The position numbers and the translations under genes were made by a program. DNA of 64,000 bases from Lumnitzera littorea (lineage: Eukaryota; Streptophyta; Magnoliopsida; Myrtales; Combretaceae): positions 47,964,446 to 48,028,445 of the forward strand of contig JAMXBB010000008.1 of NCBI GenBank assembly GCA_024138015.1. The letters run 5' to 3'. The notes under the pieces were generated by a model. The model was given only the letters and a program-made list of their open reading frames with translations. It had not been told where the DNA came from and did no database searches. Below are positions 1-11,748 of this stretch, piece by piece. Each line of letters starts with the position of its first letter. The first letter of the stretch is position 1.

Positions 1-3000
1 AGACATGAGTTTAGCTTGCACATTAAGGAATAAAACCATTAGGAGACATTGGTTGAACCCGACACAACTTGCTAACCCTATAAGGGTTCAAAGGTGAACT
101 GTAGAAGTAAGGACACCCCTCTACTTATCCCAATCTAAATTGCTCTTGTATTGCTTGAAAGACTAGTACTAGTTGAAGGACATCTTCTATCCATTTGTCT
201 CGATCCTAAGGAAATAATACTAACAAAGGAGGATGATCATCCATATGGTAAGATCTTTGAAGTTGCCTATGGCCTATAATGCTAAATGGATGCCTCTATT
301 AATGGGATTGGCCCCTATGCAACCCTAATCCTTATCATATTCTATTGATAGATATTTTTAATAAATAGGCTAGAAGCTTAAATTAATAAGATTCAGACTT
401 AAGCTTGACTACAATAGCTTAGTCTAAGTACAACTAACTCATCCATTATAAATATGGGATAAGACCCCTAGGTAAAAGGACCATTTTTTCATTCCCTTCC
501 TCTTCATATAACTTGACAATTTATTTTATAACAAGATGTTGACTTAGGCATCGAAGTGGTTGTATTGAAGTATCCTTTGGTGCCTTCTATAGCCATTTTT
601 TTTTTGTTTTGCAAGTGTTTGTTCACCCTAAACGAGAATTGATTATCAATAAATTTTAGTGCACTTTTTGAAACCTTAAATTCTTTGAATATTGATCTTA
701 GAGAATCTCTATCCCTTAGGCTATCTTTATTAACTTGAGCATCAAATTATATATGTCAGAATTACCTTTGTCACTCTCTTAGCTCACATATTCTCTTTTG
801 TAGGTATACATCCAAGCCTAAGCTAGAGTGTTGAATCTAATGGAATTTTCAAACCATCAACATTTTTTTAAGCCTAGAAAGCTTTTGTTACATTAGGTCA
901 TATTGAAGAATAGATGAGGAATGTTTATTGAGCGTGAAAATGGAGTGTAGTAAAACATATCGCAAATAAGCCTTTAGATTTGAAGGTACATCCAAAAGAA
1001 GTTGGGGAGTGATATGCAGCAAGGACCAGCCTTAAGAACTAATCCTTGTCGTTAAAATAAGTTATTGGTGTTTGTCGACTTAGTGAGATGGATTGGGAAA
1101 GAGTTAGGCTGTATATTTGGTTTTGCAGAGTGTTTTTGCTTAAAAATATGTTAAACTCGGTGTTAAAGTGTGTTAGAGAAAGTATTATAGAGATTAGAAG
1201 TGTAGAATTTGGTAGTATTGTTGAACTTAGATGAACTAGGTCAGTTCAACTAGGATTGACCATGAAAAGGGGTTGGTCTAATGGAAAAACCCATTATTTA
1301 TTAGAATTGGATGAACCCATTTGACCCAAGTGATTTGACCATGAATCAGTTGACTTGACTAAGTCTTATAAGCCTGAATACAAGTGCTACTTTGAATTCC
1401 ACTATGAATATCTATATAACAATGGTAAAATAACCATTAGGGATGAGAATTGACAAAAGAAAGCTTAAATCTTCAACCAAATGGTGAAGGGAAAACTTAG
1501 AAGTTGGAAATAATGTATCTTTCAAAAGCAATAGTCTAGAGGTAGAGGCAAAGATAATGAAAATTTCATGGTTTATATGGAAAGAGAGATGTATAGCTTT
1601 TCATAGGCTAAGAAGCTTTAACCCAAGCTTTATGTAGCTCACATATGGAAGTGGTAGAATGAAAAAGATGAGAGCTTTAAGATCTAAGAATGGAGGAATA
1701 GAAAGCTATAGAATGGGTGAGGAAGTAAATGAATATGTAGTGGTCTCTTTTTGTTTTTTTATTTCTCTTAAATAAAGGAGTAGTGGAAAGTCTTAGGTAA
1801 ATGAAACTTTCCTTGATTTATCTCTTTAGGATATCCAGTCTAGCAATGATAAAAGACTAAAGATGTGTCATATTATAGACAGAATAGTAACTATTACTAA
1901 ACGGGCTGAAAGAATATTAATTAGCGGTGTTGAAGGTAAAGTTAAATTTTAAACTCATTTAGATCTAATTTCCTATTAGAGTTTAAGAGCTAATATTTTT
2001 CATTATTTTCAAAATGAGAAATTCATTATACTTATTATAAGTTATAGAAGAAGAAAATCTAAGCTCATTTGGCTACTATGCTCAAATTGATGAGAAATTT
2101 TCTACTTAGTATATAAATGCTCACATATGATTACCATAAGTTTAGCATGCAACAACATTCATATTAGATAGACTAAGTTTTAGCTTATGATGAAAGATTT
2201 TATGTTAGTTTTATGTTTCTTGGTTTTTAGTTGCATATTTGAATGCAATATATTGATGGGAAAGTAGCTTATATGAGCCATGAGTGAATTTTTTCTTTAT
2301 GTAAAGTTTCCCCATTTATGAGAATCTACGTTTTTGATATGCTTTTGTGAAAATAGTAGCTTTTTGAACCTTTATATGCTCATATTGCATTTGAATATGT
2401 GGTAGATAGTTACATTCTTAATTCTAGAGCACTAAAGGTGGTATTATACCTTTTGTATATTGCATGCATAGTGGTCTTGCACCATGCTAAGGGTTCTAAC
2501 CTTTAAGATTAGGAGTAGCATGTGCAATTGTATATGTCTATTCAAAAAGTTGAAGTAAGTGATTTTATCAATTCATTCTTCTAAATTGGCCTTAAAAAAA
2601 ATCTCATCATATGAGATATAAGTTTATATTGTTATATTTACAACTATAACAAAAGAGGTATGTAATTGAATAAGCAAGAGCATTAATTAATAAGCTTTAA
2701 AAAAGATTTTTAATCTCTTCAAGATTGTTTGGCCAAAAAAAAAAAAAAAAAAAAATCTCTTCAAGATTGGTTATGCATTTTTTGAGATAATAGAAATATG
2801 TCTAAGTTTCTTCTTTTAACCTTAGCAAGTGTTTTAAGATACCTATTAATGTTTTTCCTTGTAAATATGTGTATGTTTATAGATATATACACTTTCTAAT
2901 TCAAAAATATTTCCTTATGGAATATTATCATGAAGCAAGTAGTAGAAGATAAATGTACTTAGATGCACAAAATTTCATGTATATTCTTTATTAATTTTTC

Positions 3001-3260
3001 TACATATAGGTTTTCATACATAAATAATTGAAATACTAAGAAAAAAATTAATTTTTTGTTGAATCTCCATGACATATCACAAGCTGATTGAAAATAAAAA
3101 AAAAATGGTCAAAAGTCGAATTAAGAATAAGAGTAAACAGATTGTTATTTCTATTATTGATATAGCACTTACATATAGAAAATGTATATATATAAACACG
3201 TGTGTATAAGGTCTAACTTTTTATTATTTACAAAGTTTATTAAATAATTGCAAATAACAC
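1..3260. other. Intergenic AT-rich DNA, no gene recognised
   Basis: No reading frame with a recognisable domain was found on either strand. The stretch is AT-rich, with a homopolymer A run near 2735-2755 and scattered stops. Its right end (about 3050-3260) is related to 6930-7140. It probably contains LTR debris downstream of the copia relic that follows, but I could not define boundaries. Confidence 0.6.
3050..3260 (+). repeat. Diverged repeat, copy 1 of 2
   Basis: This stretch is similar to 6930-7140 in the same orientation. Shared landmarks are gaatctcc.tga, a run ttgttatttctattat, the word aacacgtgtgt, and a final ttattatttacaa. It lies just past the 3' end of the minus-strand copia relic, so it may be that element's 3' LTR edge. 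This is inference. Confidence 0.5.
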
Positions 3261-3269
3261 CCAAGTCTT

Positions 3270-3860
3270 AAAGAAAAGATCTTTGCAATTTGATAAGTAA
3301 AAGGAGCATAAGATTTGTAAAGAAAACCATGAGAAACATGATCCCATGTAAAATAAATGCCTACCTTTATGCGTTTAGTGCATCCATGAAGATATGGATT
3401 TTGAGCAATGAGTTAAGCGGATTTGCTGTCTAAAAATAAAGAGATAGGAAGAGATATAGAAATGTGCAGATTTTGAAGAAGATAAGAGACCATAAACGTT
3501 CTTTGGTAATTAAAGCTAAGCTATGATATTCTATCTTTACCAATGACTTGACATAGTGTTTTGTTTTTTCATCTTCTAAGAGACAATTGACAAGCCAAAA
3601 AAAATATAATAACTAGAAAGGGATTTCCTATCAAAATGACTTGAGCCCTAATGAATATGAGAGTAACCATAAAGAGATAAAGCAATAGATGAGGAGAAAA
3701 ACATGCCTTTATCAAAAGAACTTGAGTAAGAAAGCATATACATAGAAACTACGAAGAAAGGAGTTCTTGCGACTGGATCAAATTGACTTAATTGTTGAAC
3801 TATAAAAAAGATATTAGGCTTGGTAATAGTCAAGTATAAAAGGCGTACAATAATTCACCT
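3270..3860 (-). pseudogene. Decayed Ty1/copia reverse transcriptase end and RNase H relic
   Basis: Read on the minus strand from about 3860 downwards, the frame gives LLYLTITKPNIFFIVQQLSQ. This is the conserved stretch at the end of copia reverse transcriptase that precedes RNase H. Further down, after stops, come residues resembling the RNase H core: a short stretch like SLVKIEYHSLA (family form SSAEAEYRAMA) and one like TANPLNSLLKIH (family form ASNPVFHERTKH). Several stops and frameshifts interrupt it, so it is dead. In an active element this part copies RNA into cDNA and removes the RNA strand. No flanking LTR boundary could be fixed. The assignment rests on motif order and wording, not on a database search. 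Confidence 0.6.
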
Positions 3861-5592
3861 AAGGCAGGAAGGATCATATAATGCCTCAAATAAAATAATT
3901 CTATTATAGAGGACATTTTGGTGATTTTTCCTGAAAATGATAGTTAAATTAAAGTTATCACCCCTTCCTTCTCTGCATAACGACTACCTTCTTCATGTAA
4001 CTTTTAAAAAGAAACAGTATGCTACTTTTTCTCCTTTCCACTTACAAGATTCTATAGATAATTGACTACTCAAGTGCAATCATATGGTATTGAAGAATGC
4101 TTAGGGTGAGATTTTTATTCTTTGTAAGGGTAAAGTATTCAATTGTTGGTTAAGTCTAGTTTTTGTGAGTATTGAATTTGCTATTCAACTACGTTTAAAG
4201 AAAAGGTTTTTAAATTGGAAGGATTTACGAATGGGGACTTGAAATGAAAGCAGAGATATGTGCAAGGTGTTGATTTTCTTATGGATTAAGGGCATGTTGT
4301 TCTTTTTTTATGTTATATCACTTTTAGTTTGAGGAAATCTTAACTTTAAGTAAATGAGTAATATTTTAAGGAAGAGAGAATCGTTGGTATTATTAATTGA
4401 AAAGAAGAAGTATTGATTTAATATAAAGTGAATTCAAAGTATGTTGTTGTAGGAGTCGATGATTGATTTCTTTTATGACATTTAATCTTGAAAGCAATAT
4501 GGAAAGCTGTTGGAAAGGATTCATAGACTTGGTTTTAGCTATTTAGCAACCAGCCTTTGAGGTCAGCATTGAATAGTGTAGTAAGCCATAAGGGGTGGTT
4601 TTGGATCCAGTTGCATTAGCAAGTAGTTTTGAGTGCAACCAGTATACAACTAGTCTTACAAGCGGTCTATGATTGGTTAATAATTGGTCATCTAAAAATG
4701 AAAAGGGATAAAACGATCATTAGTAAATTACTATATTTTGACCCTAGTTCGTATATATAAGTTCTATTTTTGGAATTTAACTTTTTTGTACCAAGTATAG
4801 TATATACTCTCAAGTAAGTAATATTAATATATAAAATTTATGGAATACTAGTTTTGTTATATAATTAGTAGTTTGGTGTGAAATATATAACCAAATATAT
4901 TACTTTAGTTATACACATCCCATGTCATAAACTAAATAACTTATCTATTATATTATATGTACAAACTATAAGGTATAGAACTTATTTTAAGAAGTATATA
5001 CAATAGCTTAGGGTTGCTTTGTTAATAACTTATACATATTATAAAATAGTTTTCCTATAATTTGTAATGTTACATACATATGTATTATATATTAGTTTTA
5101 GGATACATAATAATTACTTATTAGTATATGTAGAATTATTATATTATAAAGAGATACATTTATATAAGTCTAATATAACTTGTAACAGTTTTGTTACATA
5201 AAATATGAATTAGTTAGGTATTGAGGCAAAATTTTTTATTTTACTTTAACTGTAATGAAGGAATAACTATTATTAAGACTGGTGATTTAATTAGTATAAA
5301 ACGTTGTAAATAAAGTACAAGTCTATGTTAGGAGCTAAGTGGACTAGCTTTATAGATGGATTAAATGGTTATGTTAAGTTATCATAGAATACTAATTAGC
5401 TTATAATATGTTGTTAATAGGATTTAAGTTAAATAGCTTTGGCCAATTATGAGAAGTTGTTCTAAGCACATGATTACCTTGTTTGTTGTATGTGCTTGAT
5501 TAGGTTAGTATTAAATAAACTTAAAGATTATCTACCTTTCTAATTGATGTGCTATTTATGCATGGTTAGCCTTAAGGGATCAAGAGCTCTAG
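3861..5592. other. Intergenic DNA, nothing recognised
   Basis: AT-rich sequence with frequent stops in all frames. No domain, RNA gene, clear terminal repeats or tandem array was found. The last 60 bases resemble text just left of 49.66 kb (gcatggttag followed by an aag-rich stretch), hinting at shared repeat ancestry. Confidence 0.6.
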
Positions 5593-6420
5593 TGATAGGA
5601 ATCAACTCTGAGGACCAATCATCAGAAATCAGGTAAGAGGACAATTAGGACTCACTTGTTGCGTCTTAACTTGAGAATTAGTAAGAAGAGAAGATTCCAT
5701 TGTCAAGCTAGCCAAGCAGATCTACTGACCTATCGAGCAGCCATAGCCACCACCAAACTCTTGTAAGGTTTAATATAGTTATTGAGCAACCTAATATAGA
5801 GCATTTAATTGATCCGAGCTACTGACCTTCTAATTTATCGAGTTGTTGAGCTGAGCAACTCTAAGGGAATCTAGGTGTCTTTAAGTGATTGAGCTTTGTC
5901 CCCAACCAGACTAGGTTGGCTTTGATTGTTAACTTTATTTTGACTCCTTTCGAGCTGGATCTTGCAACTGCTGAGCTGCCTAAGAATTCATTTCAGTAGA
6001 GTCAGTCACACCACAAGCCCCCAGTCGCCTCTTGACACGTGTTTTCTAGCATAACATTTCATAAAGATTCCTTACTCTTTCGTATGGGATATTCTTTATC
6101 CTTTTTAGCATATTTTATGTATTTTATTTGTAAATTACCTTTTTGTCTTTTCTATTTATATATTGTAACTCTAGTAGGGTTAATATATAAACCCGCACTT
6201 ACTTTATGTAGCAATCATCACTCTTTATTATTGAATAGATATATTACTTTTTTTAGAGTACTTAGTCATGTCTTCTCTATTATTTTTTAGCTCTTTTCTA
6301 GCTCATTTAGTAAGAGTTAGTGGTGAGTGACTCTAATACTATATTCATACATTATATTGGGTGTTAAGATTACATCAAGTAGGATCAAGTCGAGTAGGAT
6401 TGATTGGTGCGTCATATGTA
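5593..6420 (+). mobile_element. Probable solo LTR of the plus-strand gypsy family
   Basis: It begins tgataggaatcaactc, the same start as the 3' LTR of the gypsy element at 44504 and nearly that of the solo LTR at 42134. Shared blocks follow in the same order: a cacaag..cc(a/c)ccagtc-like stretch, aaggattc/aaagattcctt, a TATA-like tatataaac box near 6186, ttagta(a)gagttagtgg, and a final ggtgcgtcatat. The copy has no internal element region next to it, hence solo. Flanks tctag (5588-5592) and tgtag (6417-6421) match at 4 of 5 bases, a weak target-duplication candidate. The right boundary could instead be near 6506. Confidence 0.55.
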
Positions 6421-9400
6421 GTTTTCCTTTAATTGTGAATGCTTTATCAAGCGCTTGTTTAATCTCACTAATGGATCACAAAGAGTTCCCTATCATCAAC
6501 ACATCAGATTTTGCTTTTGCACAAATAAAACCTTTAAGTAATTCCATTGTCATTGAATTTAATATCCAACATTTATCATGTAATCACATTTAATCTATTT
6601 TTGTGCATTAATACTATTACCTTCGGATTTTCTGCAAGTCCCTTTTATAAATCCTAATTTTACCTTAGCACCTAAAGCAAGTTTAATGGATCTACTCCAA
6701 TTAATGAAATTCATTCCATTAAAAACTAAATTTGATACTATTAAACTAGAATTATCTGATCTAAAAAGTTAAAGAGGATCACTATTGGCGGCGTCAACAT
6801 TAATGGTTATATAAGCCATTTCAATGTAACAATACCAATTCTTGACCAAAGTAAAGACAATAAAAATGAGGAACGAAATTAGTAAATCTATATGAAAATC
6901 AGCTCTAACACATGTGAAAGCTAAGTAAACATGAATTTGTTATCGAATCTCCGTGATAAATCATGAAAAGATTGAAAGCAGCGACAGCACGCAAATATCG
7001 AAAGAGAAATAAGAACAGAACTATTGTTATTTCTATTATCGTCATAGAAGTTATATATGTATAACGTACAAATGTAAAGTAAACACGTGTGTAAGAGGCC
7101 CACTTTTCTGTTATTTACAACGACCATTAACTAAACACAAAATTTCTAAGTATTTCTGCATATATAAATCCTGCTTTCGTAGATATATAAAAATCCATCT
7201 ATTTTAGGAATTTGCATCTTTATCATTAAAATAAATAAATAAATATTACACAAATACTAACTAATAATTATATAAGAAAAGTTATACAAATACCAATCCA
7301 ATATTGCAGGTACAAAATATAATACTAATATTGTACGTATGTTTCACTTCAAACATGCAACAATGAAAGCATTATATATGTAGACAATAAAAATCATTCG
7401 TTTTAAATGCAATATATTGAGCGTAGAGAATTCTTTAATATTGCATATTAGACGTGTTTTTTTTGTAATTATTATTATCACATGTTTAAGATGATATATA
7501 ATATTGAAATTTACATAATTTATTTTATGTAATTTATATTTATGTAATTTCTTTTTCAGAATTAGTAAACATGTATTGCATCCTTAAAAAATATTTAATT
7601 ATACTAATAAGCCATATGGATTAATGAGTGGTATCTAAGTATTAATAATATTTAAAAAACCTAATAATGAAGTAACATGTTTTTTTAAAAAGTATCAATT
7701 ATATTTTTATGTATTAAAATTTTATTAATACTTACACACCACTTATCATCAGTATACGTGAAATATTAGTACTTAACCTTTCTCATTGCATCTATCTATT
7801 TTTAATGGGATTCAGTGCACTTGTATTTTTTTTTTTTTTGTTCTTTTAAAACCCAAAGATGCCAATGGATGGTTCCCAAGCAGAAAGAGAAACATAGCGA
7901 TAAGCGAAGTAAATCAACACAATAGCCGGTCGATAAAAGAGCAAAAAGGAATAGCACTAATTAGATATAAATCTGTATATTCTTACATAAGTGACTAAGG
8001 TGATGATTATGTATATTATATGTCATGCCTTTTTTCTGCATATTACCTGGACGCACTACTTGATTGTTTAAATTGTTGCAAAATTAGGCCACATCTTCCT
8101 ATCCCTCAATTATATACATGTCATGGTGGACCTAAAATTAGGTCATCACGGTATCTTACTTTCCTTTTATCTTTTCAACATTAAGAAAGGCATGGGAAAG
8201 CTGGATCGCATATATTATTATGGATACTTGATACGTAATTAAAATATTATTTCGAACCATCCCCTCTTAAGTTTCATCCAACTCTTGAGGGTAACTAGGA
8301 TTTATGGCTAACTTTTTTTTTATTAAATTGCATTTTATTATATTATGTAATTAAATATATTTTGTATTATTTATTATTTATTCACCATTCATTATACTTT
8401 CGTTCTATTTCCAAGTAATCATAATTCAATTTTTCTTTTATTTCATTGGGCCAACTAAACATGCTCATAAAGTTTATTGCTCAACAAGTAATCGTATTTG
8501 TAATTATCCAAATTTTTATAAATTATAGCATATAAATTAATAGACACTTGCGAAAATGTTATTTACAAACATTAAAATTTGATATCTATATGCGAAAAAA
8601 TATTAGTTATTTAAAGCAGTGATTATTTCAACCAAAATAAATGGAAGGTACTTCGTGGACCTAACACGAATATTCTGGAAGCATGCAAATTTGTGACACA
8701 GCCTTCCTCAAAATGGTAACTACGTCACAGATCTATAATATAGAGGGACTCTCTGGATTTTCTATTGATTATTTTGGACTTAGCGGTGCTTCCAACATTT
8801 CTAAGCTCCCGAGACCAATTATGGAGGATTTAGAGGTCAAAGTGGTCGCTGATGTAAGGGGGCACTCTCAAAAAGCTTGACAACAACACGATTGGATTGA
8901 ATCATGCACTTATCATCAAATAGGGAAAATTACAGGAGAAAAACCAATAGTAGATGGATAGTTTTATAAATTATTGAGGATGTATTTTATATATCGCTGA
9001 TATATGGATTTGTAAAGTATCAAAGTTGATACCACATTAATAAAATCCAATAGAGTCATAATAGGGGTATATACTACTTGTATGTTTGGTTTCAAACAAT
9101 TTTTTTTAAAAAAAATTTATTCTTTTTCTATATTATAAATTTATTTTTGATCTATTTAAATTTAATCTCAAACGTTGAATTAGATTGTATAATTTTTTCA
9201 TTATTTATGGTCAATCGTCATGATTAAAAATAAAACAAATAATTAGAATTGGAACAACCACTCTTTAGATAAGCCATGCAAGTTATCTCCTTTTTTTTTT
9301 TTTTTTAATAGGAGAAAACTGAAAAGGAGGTAGTGCATGCAAAAGCAAAAGTTTGGTCATTACGTATGCATCTTAAAAACTAGCTTATTATACCCTGCCC

Positions 9401-9467
9401 ATTTCCAAAAAGTAACATTTTCCTTACTAAAATGCATCGACATGGCTTCCTCCTCCATTAAAATGCG
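6421..9467. other. Intergenic DNA upstream of the ALMT gene
   Basis: No gene recognised. It holds the second copy of the small repeat (6930-7140), long AT-rich runs, and a 65-codon open frame at 8683-8880 that matches no family I know. The proximal part is presumably the ALMT promoter. Confidence 0.55.
6930..7140 (+). repeat. Diverged repeat, copy 2 of 2
   Basis: Same orientation and landmark order as 3050-3260 (gaatctcc.tga, ttgttatttctattat, aacacgtgtgt, ttatttacaa). Copia coding residues were not seen next to this copy. Confidence 0.5.
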
Positions 9468-9475
9468 TATTTAAG
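9468..9475 (+). promoter_or_regulatory. TATA-like box of the ALMT gene
   Basis: The word tatttaag sits 78 bases before the ALMT start codon, followed by C-rich leader sequence. This is the usual place for a plant TATA box with a transcription start near 9500. Inference from position only. Confidence 0.4.
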
Positions 9476-9552
9476 CTCCACAAGAAACAGCCCAGCTGCA
9501 CCCCAATATCACCACACTGCTTCTGCTTGCAGTTACCTGGCACTACGAAAAT

Positions 9553-11748
9553 ATGGAGAATCAACAAGTGCCGGGGAGGAAGCTGGAATGGAGGATTAAC
9601 GTCGGAGATGGGACATCGAATGTTGTAGTTCCCCAGAAAACAAGGATGCCAAGCTTGAAGAACTTGCTCGTGGGGATAATGATGAAAGCAGTGAAATTCG
9701 TGAAGAATGCATGGGAATTAGGAGCAGCAGAGCCTAGGAAGGCAGTTCACTGCCTCAAAGTGGGACTGGCACTGTCTGTGGTCTCGCTGTTCTACTACAT
9801 GAGACCATTATACGAAAGTGTCGGTGGGAATGCTATGTGGGCTGTCATGACCGTCGTGGTGGTCTTTGAATACACCGTTGGTTAGTAGTACTAAATTAAC
9901 ACACACTGGCTAATGTATAACTGAGGATCTTGTCTTATCGTGATTATTCAAGTAAAATGGGTCATGATAGATAATAATTTACTCGGATGCAGGTGCAACG
10001 TTGTCCAAGAGCATAAATAGAGCAACAGGAACTTTCCTGGCTGGATCACTAGGTGCTGGTGTTCACTGGGTCGCCAGCCAGTCCGGACACCAACTCGAGC
10101 CTGTAATTCTCGGAATCTCACTCTTTCTTCTTGGTGAGTCTACAACTACCTATACGAAATATTATACGTACTTTCATACGAAAACAATTCAATTGATGAC
10201 GAGAGTACATATTGCATTCACATTGGTCAGCCTCGTCAGCCACATTCTCACGGTTCATTCCATCAGTGAAACGCCGGTTCGAGTACGGAACGGTGATATT
10301 CATACTTACCTTCAGCCTGGTATCAGTTTCGGGGTACAGAGTGGAGAAGTTGTTTGAGTTAGCCAAACAAAGACTCACCACAATAGCTATCGGAGCGTCC
10401 TTATGCATTCTCATCAGCATGCTTGTATCTCCCGTCTGGGCAGGAAACGAACTTCACGATCTTCTCCTCCGCAACCTCGAGAGCCTTGCTACCTCATTGC
10501 AGGGTAATAGGCAATACATCTTCCTCTTACTCTGTCCGTACTATTTTACCAGCAATTTTAATTTAAACCCCGTCTTCTGATTTCTTTGTCTTGTGTATTT
10601 AGGATGTACAGATGCGTACTTCAAGGAAGCGGATCAAAGGGATGATGAAATTTGCAAAAAGATGCAGGCTTACAAAGGCGTTCTCAATTCCAAGGCTACT
10701 GAAGAATCCATGGTGAGTACTTGCTTGAGCAATACGTAGATCAAATAGGATCTCATGATCAGCAGTCACATATAGGACCAAAAGAATGCCCGAGTACATG
10801 GTTACCCATATCATATATCTGTTACAGGAACCTCGTACTAGCACGGTTCATAAAGACTATGTCCATAATAAATTTTTTCTCCAAAAATACAAGACAACAC
10901 ACATATAATAACAGGGCGATCGGGCAAATTTTGCAAGATGAGAAGTGGGAACCTTGCACCAGGACGGTCCATAAAGACCGTGTCCATAACACGTGTGATA
11001 GTGAGGAGATTGAAATATCCGAGTAACTAATATAACATGTATATGTTTTGATGAAGCAGGCAAATTTTGCAAGATGGGAACCTGCACACGGTCGTTTTTG
11101 CTTCCGGTATCCATGGAAAGAGTATCTCAAGGTAGGAGGTTTGGTGCGCAACTGTGCCTATTGCATTGAGACCCTCAATGCTTGTATCAACTCTGATATT
11201 CAGGTACACACAGATTCTAACTTGATTTCATGTATTCCAGCATCACTCGTGTCATAAGCTTAATGTGTTAAAATTAAATTTAAAACTATCTGTCACAGGC
11301 ACCAGAGCGTCTTAAACGACACTTGAAGGATGAATGCTTGAGAGCGTCCTCCCAATGCTGCGAGACATTGAGAGAAGTTATTCTGACCATGCGAACGATG
11401 ACGAGATCCTCCAAGATAGACTTGTTGGTTGGAGAAACGAGCTTTGCTGTGCAGCAACTTCGAATCTCTTTGACATATCTTCCCAACCATATCGTCGCTA
11501 ATCCTAATACTACTCTACCTGCTGCCGCTACAGCTCTAACCATGCCGCCACCACCACCACCACCTCTCCTGGAGGTTCTTCCACTAGTGACGCTAATGTC
11601 TTTGATGGTAGAAATTGCAGCAAGAATCGAAAACATTGTCGAGGGAGTAGCTGAGTTGGCCAACTTGGCAGACTTCAAGCACCCAACTCACCAGAAGCCC
11701 GCTGACACACCTGAACCAGTTGACAGTGATGGCTCTACCAAAGCCTGA
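9553..11748 (+). CDS. Aluminium-activated malate transporter family (ALMT) anion channel
   Basis: ALMT proteins are plant anion channels of the plasma membrane or tonoplast that release malate and other anions, for example in aluminium tolerance or guard cells. I read six exons: 9553-9880, 9993-10133, 10231-10503, 10603-10712, 11060-11203 and 11299-11748. All introns are GT-AG, and the total of 1446 nt gives 481 residues and a stop, the usual family length. The start is the first ATG after a TATA-like box. Seen in order: a short polar N-terminus; PRKAVHCLKVGLAL at about 61-74, the hallmark before membrane helix 1; five or six hydrophobic helices up to about residue 245; a soluble C-terminal half with the family WEP motif at about 290-292; and a seven-proline run near residue 410. 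The subtype (malate, sulfate or nitrate channel; root or vacuole) cannot be decided. Intron 4 carries partial copies of the exon 5 start. Confidence 0.93.
10826..10989 (+). repeat. Partial duplications inside ALMT intron 4, one resembling the exon 5 start
   Basis: Segment 10924-10940 is identical over 17 bases to the first 17 bases of exon 5 (11060-11076). It continues with a 5-base insertion and then a diverged copy of the next exon bases (gggaacc.tgcac). Its right part, 10947-10989, also matches 10826-10868 (ggaacct, cacggt.cataaagac, tgtccataa). The intron therefore holds two related units, one fused to an exon 5-like head. The head lacks a directly preceding AG, so it is unlikely to splice as an exon. 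Confidence 0.7.

Noticed and set aside
8683..8880. 65-codon open frame upstream of ALMT
   Set aside because: It has no recognised domain and no visible promoter or splice partners, and an open frame this short is expected by chance. A gene fragment is possible but unsupported.
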